From contig CANMXH010000015.1 in NCBI GenBank assembly GCA_947501315.1, positions 1 through 19,145 on the forward strand: 19,145 nt of DNA, given 5' to 3'. A program made the position numbers and the translations under genes. Positions within the stretch are counted from its first letter, which is position 1. Every line of letters starts with the position of its first letter. The notes beneath the pieces were generated by a model, which saw nothing but the letters and a program-made list of their open reading frames with translations, was not told the origin of the DNA and did no database searches. This DNA is from Caulobacteraceae bacterium. Its GTDB lineage: Bacteria > Pseudomonadota > Alphaproteobacteria > Caulobacterales > Caulobacteraceae. This document shows positions 1-6,478 of the stretch, piece by piece.

Positions 1-656
1 AGCAGCGCCGTCTGAGGCAGATGCTGCTTGAGACTGCTGCCAAGCACGGTCCCGAGCATCGCCATCGCGAGTATGGCATAGACGAGCAGCAGCCATTGCA
101 CGAAGTCAGGAATGTGGGCCGCGCGTGCGGCCGCCCGGGCAGAGGCGAGGTCAATGCTTTCGTTCAGGGAGTCCATCACGCCGCGCGTCAGCAGCGGCGG
201 ACTGTCGCTGCGCAAGGCGACGCCCGTTGCGGCCCACAGCTGCTGTTGCAAGACCAGGGCACCGGCCTCGGGCGGACTCTCCGCCGTGCTTTTGGACCAG
301 CCCAGGCGAGCGTCGACATAGCGGCGCATCAGATCACTCATCACGGTTCGGTCCGGCTCATCCAGAAGCTGGATCCGCAACCACGTTGTGCCGAGGGCGT
401 TGGCCTCCTGGACCACCAACTGTCTGCGGGTATCGTAGCGATCCATGGCCATCGAAAAGGAGAAGCCGAGCAGAAGCGCCAGAAGGCCCAGAACTGCAGA
501 CAGAAGATGCGCGCCCCCGGGCGGTGGCTCGGACCCTGCGTCGGCCGCTCGTTGAAGTCGGGTCTGCCCGGCATAGCCGAGGGCGACAGCGATCGTCAGC
601 GCGGACAGGAGTAGTAAACCAACCACCCAAAGGGGGGGCATAACCAGCCAGGACAT
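1..656 (-). CDS. Bestrophin-like domain (DUF4239-type) membrane protein, partial at left edge
   Basis: The reading frame is open from an ATG at 654-656 to the window edge, giving 218 residues with no stop. A clear ribosome binding site (AAGGAG at 662-667) lies 5 bases before the ATG, which fixes the start. The protein has membrane segments at about residues 8-28, 50-70 and 185-205. The block after the second segment, with FSFSMAMDRYDTRRQLVVQE (64-83) and then EANALGTTWLR, is typical of the bestrophin-like/DUF4239 family of inner-membrane proteins. Only the last part of the usual fourth membrane segment and the C-terminus should be missing. Biochemical function is not established for this family; resemblance to anion channels is only structural. 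Family assignment comes from recalled motifs, not a search. Confidence 0.75.
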   Translation of the reverse strand, partial: MSWLVMPPLWVVGLLLLSALTIAVALGYAGQTRLQRAADAGSEPPPGGAHLLSAVLGLLALLLGFSFSMAMDRYDTRRQLVVQEANALGTTWLRIQLLDEPDRTVMSDLMRRYVDARLGWSKSTAESPPEAGALVLQQQLWAATGVALRSDSPPLLTRGVMDSLNESIDLASARAAARAAHIPDFVQWLLLVYAILAMAMLGTVLGSSLKQHLPQTAL

Positions 657-832
657 CGCCGCTCCTTGCCGTTCCCGTCACACCTCCCGCTGCCTTCCCC
701 GGACTGGCCACGGCCGAACGGCTCTCGGGGGCGATGACATCGGAACCATCGAACAGACTGAAACTCGCGCCATCCCCATGCCTGTTGTCAAGCGCGAAGC
801 CCGGGCAGACGGTCGAGATGGCGACCGGGCCT

Positions 833-1103
833 TCAGCTTCCGGATGTTCGAGCAGCCGCCACGCGGTCAAACAGATGGCGCACCAGCTCCCGGGGCATCC
901 CTGTGCAACAGGTCATGGATGTGCGGGCCGTTGAGCCCGCTTCCACCCGCGGTGTCGATCCTTACGGACGTAACCCCCATCCGTCGTTGCAGAGGGCCAC
1001 GCCGGAGGGTGGCGGACTGGATATTGCCATAGGGCACCGTCCGCTCGCGCCGCTTCAGCACACCCCGACTGACCAGCAGGCTGGTTTCGGCCAGCGCGTT
1101 GTG
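833..1103 (-). pseudogene. Bacterial PH-domain (bPH_2/YdbT-like) fragment, 5'-truncated and probably frameshifted
   Basis: Reading leftward from about 1103, the frame gives LLVSRGVLKRRERTVPYGNI followed by QSATLRRGPLQRR and SVRIDTAGGSG. This is the central pattern of bacterial PH domains (bPH_2, as in YdbS/YdbT membrane proteins). The open frame then stops at 867 with unrelated-looking residues. A one-base shift near 885-890 restores a plausible domain ending (RELVRHLFDRVAAARTSGS) that stops at 833-835. No N-terminal membrane segments precede the fragment: its right end runs straight into the hairpin 3' of the fasciclin gene. Bases 657-832 hold only the ribosome binding site of the next gene. 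The reading as a degraded remnant is inference; a sequencing indel could mimic the frameshift but not the missing 5' half. Confidence 0.55.
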
Positions 1104-1130
1104 CGGGGGTGTGATGAAACACCCCCGCAC
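1101..1130 (-). terminator. Perfect 12-bp hairpin just 3' of the fasciclin gene
   Basis: GTGCGGGGGTGT (1101-1112) and ACACCCCCGCAC (1119-1130) are exact reverse complements around a 6-base loop. The stem begins 7 bases beyond the fasciclin stop codon on the minus strand. No T-run follows, so it is either a factor-dependent or U-tract-less terminator, or a 3'-end stabilising hairpin. The hairpin after the TonB-dependent receptor has the same position and form. Confidence 0.65.
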
Positions 1131-1137
1131 GGCATCA

Positions 1138-1689
1138 TCAGTTTGGCAGGGAAACGGCGTCTGTGACGTGGATCACGCCGTTTGACTGGAACAGATCGGC
1201 CTGGATCACCGTGGCAACGCCGCCATTCTCGTCGGTCAGGATCACTGAGCCACCACGCAGCGACGCTGTGAGGGTATCGCCTGAGACGGTGGTGATGGCG
1301 GCCGATCCGCCACCAGCCTGGATCAGGGCAATCACGTCAGCGGCGGCAACGCGACCGGACACGACGTGGTAGGTCAGGATCTTTGTCAGGATGGCGCGAT
1401 TGGCCGGCTGGACCAGGGTCTGGACCGTGCCGGACGGCAGGGCGGCGAAGGCGGCGTCTGTGGGGGCAAAAACCGTGAAAGGGCCTTCGCTGGCCAGGGT
1501 ATCGCCAAGGCCTGCGGCCCGGGCCGCGGCGACCAGGGTCGTGTGTGAGGGCGAGGCGACGACGGCCTCGACAATGGTCTGCTGAGCCTGAGCGATGGAG
1601 GACGCTTCAGCGGCCGGGCTTGCCATGGCGGGCGCGGCGACGAGCAGGGCGACGGCCGAGACGGCGCCAGTGAGAGCGTTGAGCTTCAT
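1138..1689 (-). CDS. Secreted fasciclin (FAS1) domain protein
   Basis: The 183-residue product starts with a signal peptide (MKLNALTG, hydrophobic core, AMA/SP cleavage near residue 23) followed by one FAS1 domain filling the rest. FAS1 hallmarks visible are the first motif GPFTVFAPTDAAFAALP, the YHVV stretch about 35 residues later, and the closing VIHVTDAVSLP. FAS1 proteins are secreted adhesion or matrix proteins; single-domain bacterial versions are usually periplasmic or extracellular and of unknown ligand. The frame is open further upstream to 1782, but the ATG at 1687-1689 is preferred because it begins the signal peptide and has AGGA about 8 bases before it. The gene stands alone, with a strong hairpin after it and degraded gene fragments on both sides. 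Confidence 0.9.
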   Translation of the reverse strand: MKLNALTGAVSAVALLVAAPAMASPAAEASSIAQAQQTIVEAVVASPSHTTLVAAARAAGLGDTLASEGPFTVFAPTDAAFAALPSGTVQTLVQPANRAILTKILTYHVVSGRVAAADVIALIQAGGGSAAITTVSGDTLTASLRGGSVILTDENGGVATVIQADLFQSNGVIHVTDAVSLPN

Positions 1690-1709
1690 GGGGTGTTTCC
1701 TGACTGCGA

Positions 1710-1723
1710 TCGCCTCAAGGCGA
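1710..1723. promoter_or_regulatory. Short dyad in the fasciclin leader
   Basis: TCGCCT (1710-1715) and AGGCGA (1718-1723) are exact inverted repeats with a 2-base centre. They lie about 20 bases upstream of the fasciclin ATG, downstream of the candidate promoter. This is the right size for a dimeric repressor operator or a small leader hairpin. No specific regulator is recognised. Confidence 0.3.
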
Positions 1724-1757
1724 CCGGAGTAGATAACGGTGGCGTCCCGCTCGCAGA

Positions 1758-1782
1758 TGCGTAGCGGGCTTGAGCGCGTCAA
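1758..1782 (-). promoter_or_regulatory. Candidate housekeeping promoter of the fasciclin gene
   Basis: On the minus strand TTGACGC (1782-1776) is followed after exactly 10 bases by GCTACGCA (1765-1758). The Caulobacter housekeeping consensus is TTGACGS, 10-14 bases, then GCTANAWC. The -35 part matches perfectly; the -10 part matches in its first five positions only. Transcription would start near 1752 and leave a leader of about 60 bases. Confidence 0.4.
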
Positions 1783-1857
1783 GCTGCCGCATGCGTTGCA
1801 AGCTTCCTGCTGAGACCTGCTCCCCTGAAACTGAATCCCGGGCCGGAAACATCCGGC

Positions 1858-1980
1858 TTCGGGTGCTCCAGAGAGGTGGGGCCGATCACCTTCAACATCG
1901 ACCGGGATCTGATCAGCAGCCCCACTGTTCGCCGCGTTCGCAAAGCGGTGGCGTGGGTCCGGGCCCCTGCGGTTGCATGA
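1858..1980 (+). pseudogene. Possible C-terminal remnant of a regulator gene (LysR-like tail), no start
   Basis: The plus-strand frame ending at TGA 1978-1980 is open from 1774 but has no ATG and no ribosome binding site. Its last 40 codons read like the end of a real protein: ITFNIDRDLISSPTVRRVRK, then AVAWVR. The pattern of a strand, an arginine-rich stretch and a short final helix resembles the last 25 residues of LysR-family effector domains. The resemblance is weak and recalled by eye. The rest of 1690-2067 shows the fasciclin promoter region, a GCCGGA/TCCGGC hairpin (1842-1857), and about 3.6 copies of the 5-mer CGGTG (1993-2010), but no intact gene. Confidence 0.25.
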
Positions 1981-2067
1981 TTTCTGGCCGGGCGGTGCGG
2001 TGCGGTGCGGCTTTCGACCGGGCGCGGTTAAGCTGTCAGCGCCGAAACAAGGAGATTGGAACCACCG

Positions 2068-3618
2068 TTAAAGATCCAACGTCAGTTGCCCGGTCGCTGC
2101 GGGCTTGCGCCCGGTGCCGCGTCTGGCTCCGGTCATCGGCATACCGGTCTTGCGGCTGCCATGCCGGTCAACGATGTCGCGCGCCGCCGTTTTGTGATCG
2201 GCGCGCTTGCGGATCCCATGGAGCGCATCGCGCGCTGCCCTGGCGGCAGCCGCATTGTCCACGATCGGCGGGGGATATGACAGAGACGACGCCCTATCCC
2301 AGCGCCACGGTTCATGAATGAAAACATCCGGCACGCTTGCCAGTTCAGGAAGGTGGGCGCGCACAAACTGCCCTGTCGGGTCCTGATCATAGCCCTGTTT
2401 CAAGGGATTATAGATCCGAACGGTATTGATGCCCGTTGTCCCCGATTGCATTTGCACCTGCGGCCAGTGGATGCCCGCTTCATAGTCGACAAATTTGCGG
2501 GCCAGATGCAGCCCGCTTTCCCGCCACGGCAACCAGAGGTGATAGCTGGCAAACGACATCAACATCGCGCGCATGCGGAAATTGATCCAGCCATGCTGAT
2601 TGAGTGCCCGCATACAGGCATCGACAAAAGGAAAGCCGGTATTGCCCTCGCTCCAGGCGGCCAGGCGCTGCGCATCGGCCACATCGGGGCGCAGGCCGTC
2701 ATAGGCGCGATGAAGATTTTCAAACTCGATGCGCGGCTCGTCCTCCAGCTTTTGCATGAAGTGGCAATGCCAGTGCTGCCGCCCGGCAAAGGAGAGCAAT
2801 GAAGCCCGCCAGCTTTGGGCACCAGGTTCGTCCCCGGTCTTCAGCCCCCGCATTCGCGCCCAATTGGCCTGCGCCACTTCGCGCATGGAAATCGTGCCCC
2901 AGGCAAGGTGTGGCGACAGGCGCGAACTGGCATCAAAGGCCGTTACCGGGCTGGACATCCGGTAGCGATAGTCACGGCCGCGCTGGTACAGAAAGCTGTC
3001 CAGGGTGGTCATCGCCGCCGATCTGCCGCCGCGCTGCCGATGGGGGCAAGGGTCGGGCGCAAGGCCGAGTTCGGCACTGGTCGGAATATGGGTGGGCCAA
3101 TCGCCGGCCAATGGGGGCAGCATGACAGGCGGCAGCGTGATTGGCTCTGCCATGTCGCGGTCCCATGCCCTGGCCCAGCCACTGCGCGATCGTATTCGCC
3201 GGATCACGCCAAACTGCCGCGCCTCGTGCCAGGGCACGGCTGCCGCCCGGGCCCATGCCTTCACCGCCAGATCGCGCGCATAGGTCCAGCCGTTGCCGGT
3301 TTCCTCGTGGCTCCAGAGCGCTGCGATGCCGTGGAGTCGATGCAGGCGGTCGAGGGTGGCAGCGGCTTCTCCCACCACCACGCACAAGGGCTGGCCCAGA
3401 CCGGCAAGAACGAGCTGAAGCTCGCCAAGGCTCTCGGCAGCAAACTTCCATTGCCGCGCCGAAGCGTCGGGCTGCCGCCATAAATCGGGCTCGACGATAT
3501 AGAGCGGCAAGACTGGCCCGGTTCCGGCCATCGCCGCCTGTGCCGCCAGTGTCAGCGGCCTGTGATCGGCAACGCGCAGATCGCGCTTGAACCATACGAC
3601 GTTGAGGGGCTGCGTCAT
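2068..3618 (-). CDS. Photolyase/cryptochrome family protein (deoxyribodipyrimidine photolyase-like), conventional domain order
   Basis: The 516-residue protein has the classic photolyase order. An N-terminal alpha/beta antenna domain opens with VVWFKRDLR (7-15), and a helical FAD domain occupies about 205-480. Seen in the FAD domain are SRLSPHLAWG (232-241), RQHWHCHF (280-287), GNTGFPFVDACMRAL (325-339), W385 and RIYNPLKQGYDQDPTGQFVR (401-420). Photolyases use light and reduced FAD to split UV dimers in DNA. The segment equivalent to the NNGGWQW flavin/electron-transfer motif of E. coli PhrB reads AGIHWPQVQM, so this belongs to a divergent subgroup whose lesion preference cannot be told from sequence. 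The ATG (3616-3618) overlaps the upstream stop as ATGA and has no ribosome binding site of its own, so translation is probably coupled. A basic tail (about 480-510) ends the protein. Confidence 0.9.
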   Translation of the reverse strand: MTQPLNVVWFKRDLRVADHRPLTLAAQAAMAGTGPVLPLYIVEPDLWRQPDASARQWKFAAESLGELQLVLAGLGQPLCVVVGEAAATLDRLHRLHGIAALWSHEETGNGWTYARDLAVKAWARAAAVPWHEARQFGVIRRIRSRSGWARAWDRDMAEPITLPPVMLPPLAGDWPTHIPTSAELGLAPDPCPHRQRGGRSAAMTTLDSFLYQRGRDYRYRMSSPVTAFDASSRLSPHLAWGTISMREVAQANWARMRGLKTGDEPGAQSWRASLLSFAGRQHWHCHFMQKLEDEPRIEFENLHRAYDGLRPDVADAQRLAAWSEGNTGFPFVDACMRALNQHGWINFRMRAMLMSFASYHLWLPWRESGLHLARKFVDYEAGIHWPQVQMQSGTTGINTVRIYNPLKQGYDQDPTGQFVRAHLPELASVPDVFIHEPWRWDRASSLSYPPPIVDNAAAARAARDALHGIRKRADHKTAARDIVDRHGSRKTGMPMTGARRGTGRKPAATGQLTLDL

Positions 3619-4817
3619 GGTATGCCCAGACTTTGCAGAAGACCGGGAATGCGCTCCCTGAATGGAAAGAAGCCCTTGGTGGCATGGGGCCAGAAGCAGG
3701 TATCCCAATCGCGACGGACGGACGACAGGGTGACGCCTTCGGACGCCAGCTGCAGCCCAAGCTGCGCCAATACATCGGCAATGGGGCCAACGGGTGCATA
3801 GGCCGTCACGATTTGCCGCACGCCCGCTGCTTGCGCTGCGGAAACCAGACGGTGCGGATCGAGCGTATCGGCAAGCTCCACGCTGCATTGAAAATGCGCA
3901 CCCACACGGGCCGCTGTATCGGTTGATGCCGGGGCCACGAAACGTCGGGCATTCTCGCCCCGGAGCAGGGCCGGATCATGGGCAACCAACGCCGCCTTGA
4001 TGCCACCGCCTTGCGGAAACAGCGTTTCGGGATGCAGATCTTCGTGCGTCACAAGCAAGAGTGCCGGGTTGCCGGGGTCAACGACCCCGATATCGGGCAA
4101 GGGCAGCGCGGCCTCAATCGGGGGCTCGGTCAGGGCAACGGCTTCTCTGGCCAATCCAGTCGGTGCAAACCGGCCGCCGGTGTAGCGCGCGATGTTGTCC
4201 GTGGTGGCCAGATAGGTTTTGCCGGCCGTCTGCAATCCTGCCACCCAGCGCCATGACAGCGTATTGCTTGCGGGATCGGCATCGATCAGATGGCGCAGGA
4301 AAAACTCTGCGCCCAGCGCCCAAGGCAGGCGCAGTGTGAATATCCAGATCGAGGCGAACCACATTCGCGCATGGTTGTGCAGGGTACCGGTCGAGACCAG
4401 CTCCCGCGCCCAGTCATCAAACCCCTCGATACCGGTGTTGCCCGCCTCGGCATCCGTCAGCGCAGAGGCATCGGACAAGCCATCCCGCTGACGCTGCTGC
4501 TCGTCGAGATAGCGGGCCCAAACCGCAGGGCGCTTCTCCAGCCAGCCTTTCCAATAGGTCCGCCAGAGCACTTCCTGCACAAATTTCTCGGAGGCTTTCA
4601 GGCTGTGGGCGGCCAACACACCGGCGACGACCTCCTGCTCGTCGATCAGGCGGTAGCGCAGATAGGGAGACAGTCGTGATACCGCGCCGGGACCATCTGG
4701 CCCATGATCGCTGTTTCGGCCCGCCGCATAGTCACGCCCCGCCAGCGGCACGAAGCGGCACAGGCGGTCCAGCCCGGCGGCGCGCGTTGCGGGAAAACGA
4801 GCCTCGCCCGCCATCAT
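3615..4817 (-). CDS. Inverted-topology photolyase (NewPHL class), catalytic domain first
   Basis: The product is about 400 residues with no N-terminal Rossmann-like antenna domain. It starts at once with the helical FAD domain: FPATRAAGLDRL (8-19), SRLSPYLRYRL (47-57), KFVQEVLWRTYWKGWLE (78-94), GNTGIEGFDDW (126-136), HNHARMWFASIW (148-159), and ASNTLSWRW (183-191) running into GLQTAGKTYLATTDNIARYT. An alpha/beta domain follows at about 250-400, beginning LLLVTHEDLHPE. This order matches the NewPHL photolyases described in 2020 (N-terminal catalytic half, C-terminal half sealing the FAD site; CPD repair in single-stranded DNA), which replace DASH photolyases in many bacteria. The start is uncertain: the conserved region begins just after the ATG pair at 4812-4817, but a GTG at 4878-4880 is in frame; neither has a good ribosome binding site. 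It is the first gene of a two-gene unit with the other photolyase. Confidence 0.85.
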   Translation of the reverse strand: MMAGEARFPATRAAGLDRLCRFVPLAGRDYAAGRNSDHGPDGPGAVSRLSPYLRYRLIDEQEVVAGVLAAHSLKASEKFVQEVLWRTYWKGWLEKRPAVWARYLDEQQRQRDGLSDASALTDAEAGNTGIEGFDDWARELVSTGTLHNHARMWFASIWIFTLRLPWALGAEFFLRHLIDADPASNTLSWRWVAGLQTAGKTYLATTDNIARYTGGRFAPTGLAREAVALTEPPIEAALPLPDIGVVDPGNPALLLVTHEDLHPETLFPQGGGIKAALVAHDPALLRGENARRFVAPASTDTAARVGAHFQCSVELADTLDPHRLVSAAQAAGVRQIVTAYAPVGPIADVLAQLGLQLASEGVTLSSVRRDWDTCFWPHATKGFFPFRERIPGLLQSLGIP

Positions 4818-5005
4818 CGCCGCGATGCCCGCTGAAGCTGCGGCCCGGGTATACCGGTCAATCCGATAGCCTGGTGCCACTCAATCCGCCGCATCAGCGC
4901 GATCTCCCGCAGAGGCGGCGAGCGGTTACCATCGAACCAGACCTGCACTTTGCCAATCTTCAGAGGCATATAGCGGTGCCAATCCACGGTGGGTATGTAC
5001 CCGGG

Positions 5006-5980
5006 GTGAGCATTTATCAAACCCCCGCCAGAACGTTCGCCATTGTTGGTGCCGGATTGGCGGGGCTGGCCTGCGCAGACCAACTGGCCGCAGCCGGCCA
5101 TCACGTCACCTTGTTTGACAAGGCTCGTGGGCCGGGTGGCCGGATGGCCACTCGCCGGATCGCAACAGAGCTTGGAGACGCCAGCTTTGACCATGGCGCG
5201 CAGTATTTCACGGCGCGCAGCCCGGGATTCCGGGCGTTGGTGGCGCGGTGGGAGGCGCTGGGGCTTGCTGCCCGCTGGCCCGAAGCCGGGGCCGATGCCT
5301 GGGTCGGTGTGCCGACCATGAATGCACCCGTCAAAAACATGGCGGCCGCGCATGATGTGCATTGGTCTGCCCGGGTCGATGCGCTCTTGCGCGACGCGGC
5401 AGGGTGGAGCCTGCGGGGCGAAGGGCTATCCGGGCAGTATTTTGACACGGTGGTTATTGCCTTGCCCGCCGAGCAGGCAGCGGTCCTGCTGGAGCCTTGG
5501 GACGCTGCCATGGCGCAACAGGCGGCCGCCACCCGGTCTGACCCGTGCTGGACTGCGATGATTGCGCTGACTGGGACTCTGCCGACGGGCAGCATGACGC
5601 TAAGGGATTGCGGACCGATTGCCTGGGCGGCCTGTAACTCGAGCAAGCCGGGCCGAACGGGGCCGCAAAGCTGGGTTATACAGGCCACGCCCGCGTGGTC
5701 CCTGGAGCATCTCGAAGCTGATGCTACATGGGTGACGCAGGCCTTGCTGTCCGGTCTGGCCGATTGCCTGCAGATCGCGATCCCTGACCCCGTTTGTGCC
5801 ACGTCTCACAGGTGGCGTTATGCGCGATCGGGCGCGCACGGCGCGGGTCTGTTGCACAATCCTGCACTGGATTTGGGGGTTTGCGGAGATTGGCTGATCG
5901 GCCCAAGGGTTGAGAGCGCCTGGCAATCTGGCGCGCTGTTGGGGAAGCGTCTCTCGGAGCAAAAAGCGTTGGACCATTGA
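5006..5980 (+). CDS. FAD-dependent oxidoreductase, renalase-like / flavin amine oxidase family
   Basis: The protein opens with a Rossmann FAD-binding motif, AIVGAGLAGLACADQLAAAG, with the glycines at residues 15, 17 and 20. The FAD-pyrophosphate signature GPGGRMATRR and DHGAQYFTARS follow. Near the C-terminus LGVCGDWLIGPRVESAW is the second FAD-contacting motif (GD...GPRVESA) seen in renalase-like flavoproteins. These are soluble FAD enzymes of about 320-330 residues; bacterial renalases oxidise dihydropyridine isomers of NAD(P)H, but the substrate here cannot be assigned. With no ATG near the first motif, the GTG at 5006-5008 (324 residues) is the best start; a GTG at 4976 is possible. It diverges from the photolyase pair across a gap of under 200 bases and leads a plus-strand operon with the DUF427 gene. 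Shared need for FAD may explain the association (inference). Confidence 0.85.
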   Translation: MSIYQTPARTFAIVGAGLAGLACADQLAAAGHHVTLFDKARGPGGRMATRRIATELGDASFDHGAQYFTARSPGFRALVARWEALGLAARWPEAGADAWVGVPTMNAPVKNMAAAHDVHWSARVDALLRDAAGWSLRGEGLSGQYFDTVVIALPAEQAAVLLEPWDAAMAQQAAATRSDPCWTAMIALTGTLPTGSMTLRDCGPIAWAACNSSKPGRTGPQSWVIQATPAWSLEHLEADATWVTQALLSGLADCLQIAIPDPVCATSHRWRYARSGAHGAGLLHNPALDLGVCGDWLIGPRVESAWQSGALLGKRLSEQKALDH

Positions 5981-6474
5981 TGAAACCCCGGCCAGTTCCA
6001 CCCGCTGCAGGCCAGGAGAGCGTCTGGGGGTATCCACGTCCGGCGATCGCAGAGTTCAGTTCTGCCCGTATCGTCATATGCCACGCGGGCCGGATCATTG
6101 CGGACACCTGTTCCTCGATCCGGACCCTGGAGACCAGTCACCCGCCAAGCTATTACATCCCCCTGTCTGACATCGCCCCGAACTGCCTGCATCCTTCAGA
6201 CGGGGCATCGTTCTGCGAGTGGAAGGGTTCAGCCGTTTACCGGGATGTGGTGATCGGCGATCAAACCCTGAAGCGTGTCGGCTGGACCTACCCGAAGCCG
6301 ACAGCAGCCTTCGAGATCCTGCGCGACCACGTTGCCTTCTACGCCGCACACTTTGACCAGTGCACCGTGGACGGGGAAGAGGTCATTCCCCAGGCTGGCC
6401 CGTTCTACGGCGGCTGGATCACGGCTCGGCTGGCAGGTCCCTTCAAGGGTGGCCCGGGCAGTGAGGGCTGGTGA
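5980..6474 (+). CDS. DUF427 domain-containing protein
   Basis: The ATG at 5980-5982 overlaps the stop of the oxidoreductase (TGATG), so the two are almost certainly co-translated; there is no separate ribosome binding site. The 164-residue protein carries the DUF427 pattern twice over: a first half with ARIVICHAGRIIADTCSSIR, YYIPLSDI and CEWKGSAVYRDV, then GWTYPKPTAAFEILRDHVAF and a final CTVDGEEVIPQAG-FYGGW. DUF427 proteins are small beta-rich, soluble proteins of unknown function often encoded beside redox or flavin enzymes. The length fits the two-repeat form. It is followed after 4 bases by the ABC1 kinase gene. Confidence 0.85.
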   Translation: MKPRPVPPAAGQESVWGYPRPAIAEFSSARIVICHAGRIIADTCSSIRTLETSHPPSYYIPLSDIAPNCLHPSDGASFCEWKGSAVYRDVVIGDQTLKRVGWTYPKPTAAFEILRDHVAFYAAHFDQCTVDGEEVIPQAGPFYGGWITARLAGPFKGGPGSEGW

Positions 6475-6478
6475 GAGT

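Noticed and set aside
786..791. TTGACA on the minus strand upstream of the bestrophin-like gene
   Set aside because: A good -35 box, but no acceptable -10 box lies 16-18 bases downstream (GC-rich sequence and GAGTTT), so I do not call a promoter.
358..870. Minus-strand frame of 170 codons overlapping the bestrophin-like gene
   Set aside because: It is a different frame from the membrane protein, which has both a strong ribosome binding site and family motifs; this product shows neither.
1993..2010. Tandem CGGTG pentamer, about 3.6 copies
   Set aside because: Too short to be more than simple-sequence drift; no sign of function.
4814..4969. Minus-strand 51-codon frame starting MPLKIGKVQVWFDGN before the inverted photolyase
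   Set aside because: It looks slightly protein-like, but has no ribosome binding site, overlaps the start of the photolyase gene if that begins at the GTG, and matches no family I recognise.
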